DNA of 64,000 nt from Iodobacter violaceini (lineage in GTDB: Bacteria > Pseudomonadota > Gammaproteobacteria > Burkholderiales > Chitinibacteraceae), in NCBI RefSeq assembly GCF_011601265.1, contig NZ_JAAOLX010000009.1, positions 105,144 through 169,143 on the forward strand, read 5' to 3'. The position numbers and the translations under genes were made by a program. Below the pieces are notes generated by a model that was not told the DNA's origin, did no database searches, and was given only the letters and a program-made list of their open reading frames with translations. Of the stretch, positions 20,459 to 30,001 are shown piece after piece. Within the stretch, counting starts at the first letter, position 1; every line of letters starts with the position of its first letter.

Positions 20459-23400
20459 CTACCTCAGTTCACCATGCACCCCAAACCACTCTTGATACAG
20501 CCACTTTTCTTCCGTCACCCGCAGGCGGATTTCAGCAAATTTTTGGCTGGTTTCCGCTAAACCCAAATTCAGCTGCTCTGCTAATTCTTCAATTAAAGCG
20601 CTGGCGTTATGACTCATCCACGGTTGCACGCCTGCCCCAAGTGACACTTCATAGCGATGAAAGCGGCTGCTATCGACCAAGCCTTGCTCGCCTGATTCAA
20701 CCACTAAATAAAACTGCGCCGCCTCTCCTTCTTCTTCCAGATAAAGTAAAAAAACGTCATCTTTAGCAGATAGGCGAAATGGCGTTTGCCTTTGCAGCTC
20801 AAAACACCAACTTGCAGAATGTCCCCACCAAAGTGCGGCATGAATGGCGACTTTTGCAGAGCCAAACAGCTTTGCTGCCAAATGCGCATGCTCTAAATCG
20901 ACCAAATTATGCTGCTCATCCAAGGGGCTGCGCGCCTGAATACGTGGCGTGGCGCTGAGGTACTGGTATTGCTCAGTGGTTAAAATTTCTGCCAAATCTT
21001 TGCTTTGCAGCTCAAAACCCTTTGCTTCAAACCCCGGCTGGCTATAGGCAATCCCCTCGCCTTTTAATGCTCGGTAGTTCTTATTCAAAATCAGTAAATT
21101 GGCCGCCTTGGGAATTTGCTGGCGGTGGCGTTGAATACGGCCAGCCAGTTGAATTAAAGATCGCATCGAGCTGGGTTCGGCAATCGCCCAGTCGTAATCG
21201 TGATCCCGACCCACTTCGGCAACGGCGGTGGCAAAGACAATAAAAAGTTGATTGGGCTCTGGGCAATCAGCAATAGCCGCTTGCACGGCAGGCACTTGCC
21301 AAACGGCATTGGGATCATGGCGGCTAAGCGCAGCATCAAGCTGCCGCTCAATACCGGATCGCACCAATAAAGGGTGCTGGCTGTGATAAATACAAAAATG
21401 AATGCGATATTGATCTGGAGCTGCCTGGCTCAATAACTGACGGGCAAGGGCAACCATCGGTTTGATATTGGCCATGCGTACCAAACCAATCGACAGGCGC
21501 TTGCCACTGACATGCACCTGATGATGAGCTGTATGTAAACGCTGTATGCCGTTATAAATAGCATCGCTCATGGCCTGTAAAACATCCGGCGTCGATTTAG
21601 AAGCGGCCAGCACCGGCAAAAGTTCGGCATGGCGCAGAGTAGATTGCCTGGCTAAAGCTTTAATCCGCTGAGCTACAAAAGCTTGATGGGTAGTAGTAAA
21701 TTCGGCCAAATCGGCGTGATCGCTTTGCATGGATTTATGTTCATCAAACCATGCACAGCACACGGGCAATGGCCTTGCATCACCACACGCCGCATTAAAC
21801 TGGCTGCGTCCAGCTTTGTAAGCATCAAACAAAGCCTGAATCAAGGCGGGTGGCAAGGTTGCGGAAGAGAGTAATACTCTGGAGCCCAGCATTCCTGCCC
21901 AATTGACTAAGCGGCATAAAGCGGGCAAATCGGCCAAATCAAAATCATCTGGCTCATCCAGTACTAAATCAGACGTAAGCAGGCGCAGCATTGGCGCAAT
22001 TTGCTTACCACCGCGCTCACCTTCCGTAGCTGGAATCAGGTGATCTATGGTGCTGACCAAGACCGGCGCACTGAGTAATTGCAAGAGCGCAGGCGATACT
22101 TTTAGCCATTGGCTTAAACGCCCATCATCCAGGCTGCCGTCGTAGCTGACATATTGATGCTCGGCAAACAAGGCCTCGGCCGATTCACTGCCAGATTGCT
22201 CGGCGGTGAGCGCTTTACCCTCCTCAAGCGCTTGCTCCTTATTCAACTCGTGCAATTGCCGCACAGCTTGCGAGCCAATCAACACCGCCAAATCATCATT
22301 TTCCAGATGCAAACGCGCTTGCAGGGCATCACCCGTTTGTAAAGTCAGTGTACGCAAGCCAAGAGCCACGCTAAAACGGCAGCCCAATTTTTCATCTGCC
22401 AAGCCATACATAATGCGGGCATTGGCAAAGGTTTTTCCGCAGCCCGTCGATGCCATATTGACGCCAAAAAAACCCTGCGTCTTACTTCGCTCACTCAAGC
22501 CTTTAGCCAGCTCGTAGGCCTTATCTTGCCAACGATATTTTTCATCGGTACTGCGCTGCTTAAAGCCTTTATGGCGAGTAATAGCAGGCAAGCTTTGCCG
22601 TAATTTAGGCAGGCTTTTTGCCAGTAAAAACGCATTATGACCTACGCCAATATTGTGCTCGTCCAGCTTTTGTTTTAATTCACGGGTTTTACAATCTGTA
22701 TTGGCAAAAGCTTTATATTTTTTATCCTGCCAAACTAATTTTGGCTCACCTGCCGAATAACAATGATCCGCCAGCATCAAAGATAAGCGTGCCAAATGAC
22801 TTGAAAAATTATCCTGCAACCAATCCATTTCTTGTAATTGGCGATGCTTAAGCGCCCGCTTGGCAATACTTTTTGCCTTATTACACCAAGTTTGGCTTCG
22901 CATAGGCGTTCCAAAATCAAACTGCCAAACTTTTTGCCAATCAGCCGCTTGCCAATCATCAAATTCACACTGCGGCGAATTCCATGCTGCAGACAAAAAC
23001 TTACCCGTCATCCATTGATTAATATAATCAACGCGAGGCTCGTTTTCTTTCTGATTAAATTTTGGTAAACGGTGATGCGAAACAATCAGCCAGGTAACAC
23101 TGCGGGCCAAGGGGGATAAAGATTTAAAAGGGTTATCAAATCTTTGTTCTGGACGATCTTTTATCAGCCGCTCAAACATCACAGCTTCATCATGAGGACT
23201 AATTACAGCTAATTTAGCCAGCCATTCTGCATCGCTTTGCTCAGTAACAAAGGCTTGAAATAAACGCAGTGACACCCATTCATGCCGGTAAGGCTCAGAG
23301 CCCTTTGATTTTTTATTAGGATTTAATTTGTCCTGAAACAGACGATTCGCTTTACCAAAATCATGAAATAAACCAGCTATTGCAGCCAACAAAGATATTG

Positions 23401-23731
23401 ATTCAGCGGTGTGCCATTGGTTTTCATCGGTGCTACGCAATATATCTTGGCTGGTGGTATTAGTGGGCACCGTGCCCTGCTCATTAAACTGGCGCAAATT
23501 ACCAACAATCCATAGCAATTCTGTTTGATTCGCACCTTTAATCCAATGGCAAGCCACTGCAGTATTACGCTTAGCTGTTTTTTTCAGAAGTTTGCGTAAA
23601 GTATCTAAGCCCTGCAGGGTAATAGCTGTTTGCCAAGTACGATCGCCTTTTCGCTCAGCAAATTGATCTAAAATTCGCCTTGTTTCAGTTAAAGCCCGTT
23701 TATTGCATTGTGAAACCAGTAAAATATTCAT
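20459..23731 (-). CDS. cas3f: Cas2-Cas3 fusion nuclease-helicase (type I-F)
   Basis: 1090 residues. The N-terminal Cas2-like domain (MNILLVSQCNKRALTETRRI) occupies about 1-95. The HD nuclease follows with LFHDFGKA (His123, Asp124). The superfamily 2 helicase has Walker A ASTGCGKT near 427 and the DEAD-box equivalent LVLDEPDDFD near 594, and LAGRIQRHR marks the later helicase motif. The protein degrades targeted DNA after Csy recruitment and also joins Cas1 for spacer acquisition. Its start overlaps the cas1 stop by 4 bases (ATGA). No frameshift is visible, so it should be active. Confidence 0.97.
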   Translation of the reverse strand: MNILLVSQCNKRALTETRRILDQFAERKGDRTWQTAITLQGLDTLRKLLKKTAKRNTAVACHWIKGANQTELLWIVGNLRQFNEQGTVPTNTTSQDILRSTDENQWHTAESISLLAAIAGLFHDFGKANRLFQDKLNPNKKSKGSEPYRHEWVSLRLFQAFVTEQSDAEWLAKLAVISPHDEAVMFERLIKDRPEQRFDNPFKSLSPLARSVTWLIVSHHRLPKFNQKENEPRVDYINQWMTGKFLSAAWNSPQCEFDDWQAADWQKVWQFDFGTPMRSQTWCNKAKSIAKRALKHRQLQEMDWLQDNFSSHLARLSLMLADHCYSAGEPKLVWQDKKYKAFANTDCKTRELKQKLDEHNIGVGHNAFLLAKSLPKLRQSLPAITRHKGFKQRSTDEKYRWQDKAYELAKGLSERSKTQGFFGVNMASTGCGKTFANARIMYGLADEKLGCRFSVALGLRTLTLQTGDALQARLHLENDDLAVLIGSQAVRQLHELNKEQALEEGKALTAEQSGSESAEALFAEHQYVSYDGSLDDGRLSQWLKVSPALLQLLSAPVLVSTIDHLIPATEGERGGKQIAPMLRLLTSDLVLDEPDDFDLADLPALCRLVNWAGMLGSRVLLSSATLPPALIQALFDAYKAGRSQFNAACGDARPLPVCCAWFDEHKSMQSDHADLAEFTTTHQAFVAQRIKALARQSTLRHAELLPVLAASKSTPDVLQAMSDAIYNGIQRLHTAHHQVHVSGKRLSIGLVRMANIKPMVALARQLLSQAAPDQYRIHFCIYHSQHPLLVRSGIERQLDAALSRHDPNAVWQVPAVQAAIADCPEPNQLFIVFATAVAEVGRDHDYDWAIAEPSSMRSLIQLAGRIQRHRQQIPKAANLLILNKNYRALKGEGIAYSQPGFEAKGFELQSKDLAEILTTEQYQYLSATPRIQARSPLDEQHNLVDLEHAHLAAKLFGSAKVAIHAALWWGHSASWCFELQRQTPFRLSAKDDVFLLYLEEEGEAAQFYLVVESGEQGLVDSSRFHRYEVSLGAGVQPWMSHNASALIEELAEQLNLGLAETSQKFAEIRLRVTEEKWLYQEWFGVHGELR

Positions 23732-24705
23732 TTACCCACCTGACTGCATGCCAGCGCGGTGTCTTTAATGCCATCAATCATCACATCCAGTGCTTCTGCC
23801 CTGGAAAAGCCTTCCATGCAGCGGCGTCTAAAGTCTTGCTCCTCCTCCCCCGCCATAGCCGCAATAAATGCCTGCGGTAAAATAAGCGCATCTTTAATTA
23901 AATCTGCAACATCAAATACCAAACCACCCCGCCGTGTTTTACCATGCAATACTGCCAAGCCATGCGGCAAACCAATCACCCAAACGGCTGTGGCCGCTAA
24001 TCCATACGCCAAATAATTACCATGATCTAAATAACGATTTGCAATATCTAAACCAGAGCCACGTTTAGCACGGGTAAATTCGCCATATTGAGCGGCATTG
24101 GCTGCTAATTTATAAAGCGCTTTTGTTAAGCTGGCTTCTTGGGCAAGAATATCGTTGCTGCTTTGGCAGTTATTCAAGCTATTTTGGAATTTATCTAATA
24201 AGGGAACCAGCTGTGATTCAGTCACAGCAAAGCCATCTTCACGCTGCATACGACTAGATAACCAGTGCTTACGAATCTGTGCGATTCGTAATAATTGAAA
24301 TGCTTTAGCTGCAGCTAATCGCTTGCTATCATCAAACCAAAAACTAACCCAATGTTGCAGATATTCGGTTGGACGGTATTCGCTTTGCGGAGTAAGCCAG
24401 GAAACATCAACCTCTGCCTCATTAGCGGCAAATAAAGGTGAGCCACCTCCTCCACAAAAACCGACTAAGACACCCGCCTTAGCAAGCTCCCGCATTGCTG
24501 CCTGAGTAATTGATGTACCTGTACCTAATAAAATAGAAGTGGTATTGGCAATAGGGATATTCCAATAAAGCGATTGCTTACCTTCATCAGTCACATATTC
24601 AACCCGGCCATCATTAACTAATACACGGCAGTGCTGCAAATAATAGAGATTAGCTCTTTTTGAATGAAGAATCGTTTTTAAATCTGAAGGCGAGAATGAA
24701 TCCAT
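23728..24705 (-). CDS. cas1: CRISPR integrase Cas1 (type I-F)
   Basis: 325 residues beginning MDSFSPSDLKTILHSKRANL, the I-F Cas1 signature. It integrates new spacers next to the leader with the Cas2 domain of the fusion protein. Expected metal-ligand regions are visible: the acidic helix after RAKRGSGLDIANRYLDHGN, a His in GLPHGLAVLHG and Asp in FDVADLIKDA. CAGGAG precedes the start. It is the first gene of the operon; the promoter should lie in 24706-24850. Confidence 0.97.
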   Translation of the reverse strand: MDSFSPSDLKTILHSKRANLYYLQHCRVLVNDGRVEYVTDEGKQSLYWNIPIANTTSILLGTGTSITQAAMRELAKAGVLVGFCGGGGSPLFAANEAEVDVSWLTPQSEYRPTEYLQHWVSFWFDDSKRLAAAKAFQLLRIAQIRKHWLSSRMQREDGFAVTESQLVPLLDKFQNSLNNCQSSNDILAQEASLTKALYKLAANAAQYGEFTRAKRGSGLDIANRYLDHGNYLAYGLAATAVWVIGLPHGLAVLHGKTRRGGLVFDVADLIKDALILPQAFIAAMAGEEEQDFRRRCMEGFSRAEALDVMIDGIKDTALACSQVGK

Positions 24706-24850
24706 ACACGAGCTCCTGAGCCATTTAAATTTGCAAATCAGAAATGACGAAACAAGAAGATAAAACTGAGATTTAAAAAGCGCTGCAAATAATGCTTTCT
24801 AGGAAAGAAAGGTACACCAGATAGTACATCATCGCAAAATTAGATAAAAA

Positions 24851-24879
24851 AAATGGCGCTGCTTTTAGCAGCGCCATTT
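24851..24879. terminator. Bidirectional hairpin between the NRPS and cas1
   Basis: AAATGGCGCTGC and GCAGCGCCATTT form a 12-bp stem with an A-run on the left side. On the minus strand it ends the NRPS transcript and would shield the cas operon. Confidence 0.8.
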
Positions 24880-24898
24880 CAATTCAATTGCGGGTAAA

Positions 24899-27800
24899 TC
24901 AGCTGCGGCATGTGCGCCAAGGCACAGCGGGGCTGCCGGTCCAGGCCTGGCCATCGGGGATGGTTTCGCCTTTGACGACCAGGGTCAGCGGGCCGAGGCG
25001 TGCGCCGTTGCCTACGATGGCGTCGTACAGGATGGTGCTGCGCGGGCCGACGTTTACGCCAGCGCCGATTTCTACCCGGCCGATTTTCATGATGCGGTCT
25101 TCAAACAAATGGGTTTGCGGGCCAGACCATGCGTGCAGCACGGTATCGTCGCCGATACTGACGCAATCGAATTCTGTGATGTCGGTGGTATCCATAAATA
25201 CACCGCTGCCAATCTTACAACCCATACAGCGAAACGCCATAGGCAGCCACGGGGTGCCGCGTAAAAAGTTAAAGAAGTTGGGCACGGCGATGGATTCGTA
25301 AAGGCTGGTCAGTGCTTCGCTGCGCCATACAAAGGATGTCCACATGGGCGCTTCTTTGCGGCGGTAGCGGCCTATCATCAGCCATTTGAGCGCCACAATA
25401 AAGATAAAGGAGCCCACGCCGTATAAAACACCGGCAATCATCAGCGCCCAGAATACGCCGTGAAAATCTTCCTGCTCGGCAAAGGGCATGACTTTTAATA
25501 CGGTGAGATAGCCCACGGTGATGATCACCGCCAGCGGCATGACGGTGCGCAGCGCTTCAACAAAGCCGCGGGCCAGGCGGCGTGCAGGGCTGGGGCGGAA
25601 GGTCAGGCTGTCGGCAAAGCCGCTGACTTGCTCGCGGGCTGGCAGTGATAATGCCGGGCTGCCCAGCCATGTCTGGCCGGATTGCATACGATCATTGGCC
25701 GGGGCGCGGGATTGCACGCCGATCAATACATCGTCGGGGATGATGCTGCCATCGGGCACGTAAGCGCCATTGCCCACAAAGCTGCGATTACCTACCACTG
25801 TGGGGCGCAGCGTCATCCAGCCGCGATCAATTTCCTCATCCCCCAGCATCACCGCATCGGCAATAAAGCTGTCTTCTCCCAGGGTGAGCAGATCGGGCAC
25901 CACGCCAATGGCGTTGGATATCTCGGTGCCGCGCCCTACTTTTGCCCCCAGAAGGCGATACCACCAGCCTGCGTAAACCGATGCATACAGGCCGTGCAAG
26001 ATATTAAGGCTGGATTCCTGAATCTGATTTGTCAGCCAGCGGCGGTAATACATGGGGCCAAACACGGGCCAGCTGCCTAGCGGATTACGCGGCAGCAGCA
26101 GCCAGCGCACAGCGGCAGAGCCGATCAGTGTCAGCACAATCAGCACCGCACTGGCGGGCAGCGCCAGCATCAGATAAAACATAAAGGCTTCGGGCAGCGC
26201 TACGCCTTGCTCGGTCAGATCAAACCAATGTGCGTCCAGCCAGTCAATCAGCAAAAAGCTGGGGAAAACCGGCACAAAAAACAAGATGGCCACAAGCGCT
26301 GATCCGCCCGCATAAGCCAGGCCATGCAAGCCACGCAAGGATGAATTACGCACAGGCCGTGCGGGGGCTTCTGGCACGGCATCGGCGCTGCGCCTTGCGG
26401 GCGAGCCGCTCCACACCTCGGATGCGGCAATTTTTTGCCCTCGGGATAAAGCCGATAAGCCTTCCAGGCGGCCTAAATCTGCGATATGGGTGTCTGATTG
26501 CAAAACGGCATAAGAGCCAATATAAGCATCCTTGCCTATCGTAATTGGCCCAACTTCCCAATGATCGCCATCGACTCTGAAGTTTTCAAAATTAACCGAG
26601 GCGCCAATGCTGGCCCCTTCACCAATGCTCAGCAGATCGTAAGCACGCACGCTGATTGCAGCAAGGGCAACATTGCTGCCGATTTTGGCGCCCAGGGCGC
26701 GTAAGTAAAGCGATTGCAAAGGCGAGCCGGTTAAAAAATACAGCGGGCAGTTATCCAGCAGGCGATCGACCAGCCACCAGCGGAAATAAGTCAGCCCATA
26801 GAGGCGATAACGCCCCGCTTTCAGCCGCCCCAAAATCAGCCATTTGCCCGCAATGGCAATGGCAAAGCTGAATAAAAGGCTGCCTAAATAAACCAGAATG
26901 GATACGCCTACGGCCAGCCCAAGGCTGTCGCCCTCTTCCCCGGTCATAAAGTGATAGCTAAAAAACGGCGCCAGCCATAACAACATGCGCAGGCCAATTA
27001 AAAATGGCAGGCTGGCCAGCTGTGCGCTGCCGCAAATCAGCCTGCGTAAGAAAGGCACTTTGCGAATCGGTTCTATGGTGATTTGCTCTGGCTGCTGCAG
27101 TGCCAGGGTATCCAGGCGGGTAGCAATCACTTGTAAGGTGCGGCTTTGGTAAATCTCTTGTACTGTCATACCGGCATAAGCCGGATTGCGCCGCAATATA
27201 GAGACTAATCGCGCGGCCAGTAAGGAATGCCCGCCAAGCTCACCAAAGAAATCATCCACAAGGCGCAACGGCTGGCCGGGGAATAAGGTGGTAAGCGCCG
27301 CAAACAGGGCTTTTTCTGCATCGCTGACGGGCTCATCGCTTTCCAGATTTTTGCCGGTTGGCAGAATCAGCTCGCGCGCTTTCAGGGTTTTTCTGTCGAT
27401 TTTTCCTGAGGTCAGCCTGGGTAATTCGCTCATAAATTCAAAGCGGGCGGGAATCATATAGGCTGGCAAGCTGCGTTTCAGCTCGTTTTTTAAAGCCGCC
27501 GCATCGCTGCTTTCTGCCACCACAAAAGCCACCAGCTGATCGATGCCTGCCAGCTCGCGCAGTAAAACAGCAGCCGTGCCCACGCCTGCTATCTGGCAAA
27601 GCGAGGCTTCAATCTCGCCCAGCTCTACCCGAAAGCCGCGCACTTTTACCTGATCATCGGTGCGGCCCAGGCATTGAACCTGGCCTGCTTCATCGATGCG
27701 CGCCAAATCGCCAGTGCGGTACAAACGCCGCTCATGCGGGAATTCTTCGAGATTTGAAAAGGGATTATCAAAGAATTTTTCAGCGGTTAAATCAGGGCGG

Positions 27801-28864
27801 CCCAAATAGCCATCGGCCACGCCGGGGCCAATAATGCACAGCTCGCCAGTTTCACCCTGCGGCAATAAGCGGCCATCTTCACTGCGCACCAAAAGACCAT
27901 AATTAGGCAAGGGCTTACCAATGGTCACCGGCTCGCCACGGCGTAATTGGGCCAGGCTGGCCGATACCGTGCATTCGGTTGGGCCGTAAGTATTAAACAC
28001 TTGCCGCTCTGGCGTAGCCCAGCGCTCAACCAGCGATTCCGGGCACATCTCGCCGCCCAGATTAATAATTCGTAAGCTGGGGACTTCCTGGCTGAACAGC
28101 GCCAGCAGAGTTGGCACAGCGTGCAGTACGGTCACTTTTTCCTGGTTTAATACCGCAGGCAAAGCATCCGGATCGCCCGTTAGTATTTTAGGGGCCAGCC
28201 ACAGGGATGCACCCACCAGATAGCTGATCCAGATTTCTTCAAACGACATATCAAAGGCAACAGAGAAGCCCTGATACACCTTGTCATCCTGACGCACACC
28301 CAACACAGAGTTTTCGCTGCGCAAGAAATGGCAAATACTGCCCTGACTAATCGGCACGCCCTTGGGCTTGCCGGTTGATCCCGAGGTGTAAATCACATAG
28401 GCCGGATGGCTGGGCAACAGGCCCTGGCGGCGAAGTAAATCGCCCGCAACGGGTGCAGACAATTGCGCGCTGCCCAATACCGGCACACCCGCACCAGCCA
28501 GATCGCCATCGCCTACCAGCAACACGGCCGCCGCATCTTCCAGGCAAACCTGCATGCGATCAACCGGCGTATCGGCCTCAAACGGCAGCCAGGCCGCGCC
28601 CGCCTTGGCAATTGCTGCCTGCATAATCAGCAGCGCAGCACCACGCGGCAGGCACAGGCCAACAATCTGCCCCGCTTTCACGCCAAACTGAATTAAATGA
28701 TGCGCGGCCAGATCGGCACGGCGGTTCAGCTCGCTATAGCTCAGCACTTCATCCTGCCAATAAATGGCCGGATGATCTGGAATACGCTGTACCGTGCTTT
28801 CCAGCAAATCAGCCAGCGTTTCTGCACGCAAAAGTTCAGGAAGATATGGGCCGCGAAGAATCAT
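24899..28864 (-). CDS. Pls/PosA-type non-ribosomal peptide synthetase
   Basis: 1321 residues. An adenylation domain occupies about 15-480: core motifs YTSGSTGKPKG near 160, NTYGPTECTVSA, YRTGDLARID, KVRGFRVELGEIEASL and SGKIDRKTLK. A carrier domain follows with GELGGHSLLAARL near 545. There is no condensation or thioesterase domain. The C-terminal half repeats a module of membrane segments plus a left-handed-helix (hexapeptide) segment three times, at about 605-800, 840-1075 and 1095-1310. This is the architecture of epsilon-poly-lysine synthetase-like enzymes, which link one amino acid into homopolymers at the membrane. The substrate cannot be read reliably here. It is monocistronic, with no tailoring genes or transporter beside it. 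Confidence 0.88.
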   Translation of the reverse strand: MILRGPYLPELLRAETLADLLESTVQRIPDHPAIYWQDEVLSYSELNRRADLAAHHLIQFGVKAGQIVGLCLPRGAALLIMQAAIAKAGAAWLPFEADTPVDRMQVCLEDAAAVLLVGDGDLAGAGVPVLGSAQLSAPVAGDLLRRQGLLPSHPAYVIYTSGSTGKPKGVPISQGSICHFLRSENSVLGVRQDDKVYQGFSVAFDMSFEEIWISYLVGASLWLAPKILTGDPDALPAVLNQEKVTVLHAVPTLLALFSQEVPSLRIINLGGEMCPESLVERWATPERQVFNTYGPTECTVSASLAQLRRGEPVTIGKPLPNYGLLVRSEDGRLLPQGETGELCIIGPGVADGYLGRPDLTAEKFFDNPFSNLEEFPHERRLYRTGDLARIDEAGQVQCLGRTDDQVKVRGFRVELGEIEASLCQIAGVGTAAVLLRELAGIDQLVAFVVAESSDAAALKNELKRSLPAYMIPARFEFMSELPRLTSGKIDRKTLKARELILPTGKNLESDEPVSDAEKALFAALTTLFPGQPLRLVDDFFGELGGHSLLAARLVSILRRNPAYAGMTVQEIYQSRTLQVIATRLDTLALQQPEQITIEPIRKVPFLRRLICGSAQLASLPFLIGLRMLLWLAPFFSYHFMTGEEGDSLGLAVGVSILVYLGSLLFSFAIAIAGKWLILGRLKAGRYRLYGLTYFRWWLVDRLLDNCPLYFLTGSPLQSLYLRALGAKIGSNVALAAISVRAYDLLSIGEGASIGASVNFENFRVDGDHWEVGPITIGKDAYIGSYAVLQSDTHIADLGRLEGLSALSRGQKIAASEVWSGSPARRSADAVPEAPARPVRNSSLRGLHGLAYAGGSALVAILFFVPVFPSFLLIDWLDAHWFDLTEQGVALPEAFMFYLMLALPASAVLIVLTLIGSAAVRWLLLPRNPLGSWPVFGPMYYRRWLTNQIQESSLNILHGLYASVYAGWWYRLLGAKVGRGTEISNAIGVVPDLLTLGEDSFIADAVMLGDEEIDRGWMTLRPTVVGNRSFVGNGAYVPDGSIIPDDVLIGVQSRAPANDRMQSGQTWLGSPALSLPAREQVSGFADSLTFRPSPARRLARGFVEALRTVMPLAVIITVGYLTVLKVMPFAEQEDFHGVFWALMIAGVLYGVGSFIFIVALKWLMIGRYRRKEAPMWTSFVWRSEALTSLYESIAVPNFFNFLRGTPWLPMAFRCMGCKIGSGVFMDTTDITEFDCVSIGDDTVLHAWSGPQTHLFEDRIMKIGRVEIGAGVNVGPRSTILYDAIVGNGARLGPLTLVVKGETIPDGQAWTGSPAVPWRTCRS

Positions 28865-28910
28865 AAAAGTAGCTAGTGAGCGTCAAAAGAAGACTGAATT
28901 CTAACCAGGT

Positions 28911-28944
28911 ATTGCCTGAATCATATTTTTATATTTCAGGCAAT
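28911..28944. repeat. Inverted repeat upstream of the NRPS gene
   Basis: ATTGCCTGAA and TTCAGGCAAT are perfect 10-bp arms around a 14-base AT-rich centre, 47 bases before the NRPS start codon. It could be an operator or an alkD transcript end; there is no T-run in either direction. Confidence 0.45.
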
Positions 28945-29009
28945 GACATTGGAATCAAAACATGATGAAAGCTTATTGATCCGCCTGCGCCGTGGCCTTA
29001 CAGCACTGA

Positions 29010-29675
29010 TCACAAATGCTTAGCCGCCTCTCTGCGGCTGAGTGGCGATAATTGATCGCCCATTTCCAGTAAAAACGCGCGAATAGCCGCAGGATCGTGC
29101 CAGGCGTACTCTCTGAGCGCCCAGCCTATGGCTTTCCTGATAAAAAACTCACCTTCGGGGGCTAGCTGCCTGGCGTAGTGTTGCAAGCGGATCAAATCAG
29201 TCCCGCCCTTCCAGCCCAGCTGATGCAGCATGGCAATGCGCCTGATCCAAAAATCCGGGTGAAGCAGCGCGGCGTCCATCTGGCTTTGCTGGGTTTTATC
29301 TGCTTTTGCAATCGCGCCAATCACTTTCACCAAGCCATCTACCGTATCCCACCAGGATTTCTGCTGAGCCAGGCGAAGTAAAGCCGGGATATCTGCACCA
29401 GTTAAAGCTTTGACATGCCTTGCCAGCAAATCCACGGCGATGTATTGGTATTCGCGCTGCGGAAAATCCCAAAGGCCCTGCGCTTCAGCAAGTAAAGATT
29501 CGGCACTGGCTGGCTTGAACGATTTGATCAAGGGCATGGTTGCGGCACGCCGCGCGGGTGCAGCCACGCCCAGAAATTCAAACTGATCACGCTGATAGGC
29601 ACGCATGGCGATGGCGGCTGCATCATTTGCAATAGCTTGCATGGCGCTGTGGATATGGTTTTGAAAGGAAGTCAT
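29010..29675 (-). CDS. alkD: AlkD-like DNA alkylation repair glycosylase
   Basis: 221 residues of HEAT-like helical repeats. The segment SWWDTVDGLVK gives Trp109 and Asp113, the same numbering as the catalytic pair of Bacillus cereus AlkD. Trp185 (KAIGWALREY) and the preceding FIRKAIG strand match the rest of the lesion-facing surface. AlkD removes bulky or charged N3/N7-alkylated purines without base flipping. It is a single gene, upstream of and divergent from recB. Confidence 0.9.
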   Translation of the reverse strand: MTSFQNHIHSAMQAIANDAAAIAMRAYQRDQFEFLGVAAPARRAATMPLIKSFKPASAESLLAEAQGLWDFPQREYQYIAVDLLARHVKALTGADIPALLRLAQQKSWWDTVDGLVKVIGAIAKADKTQQSQMDAALLHPDFWIRRIAMLHQLGWKGGTDLIRLQHYARQLAPEGEFFIRKAIGWALREYAWHDPAAIRAFLLEMGDQLSPLSRREAAKHL

Positions 29676-30001
29676 GGAGCCTCTTAAATTGTTTTTCAGG
29701 TCTGGTTTATTTACTTATAAATCCCCATGCCCCCCTTTTTTAAAGAGGGGAAATAAACATCATTCTGAACTTTTGAAGTAGATACGCCAATTGAATCAAT
29801 CTTTATCCCTTCTTAAAAAAAGAAAAACTTGAGCCGTTGCTTGCCTTGGCTTTTACCCCCCTTTGAAAAAGAGGGGTAAGGGGGGATTCGCCTTTCAACT
29901 GCCGGTATATGGCCCAAAGATATTACGCAGCGTCATCACCAAGTCAGGCTGAGCCTTTATAATCCCCATACCGCTCATCCTCCGCCCCGCCTGGAATACC
30001 C
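29676..30001. repeat. Gene-free stretch with CCCCC-type interspersed repeats
   Basis: Holds two copies in mirror arrangement: CCCCCCTTTTTTAAAGAGGGG with AAATAAACATCATTCTG at 29730-29767, and CCCCCCTTTGAAAAAGAGGGG with TAAGGGGGATTCGCC at 29857-29892. Both resemble those near 9491 and 36601. The recB promoter must lie in the last 110 bases. No gene seen. Confidence 0.6.
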
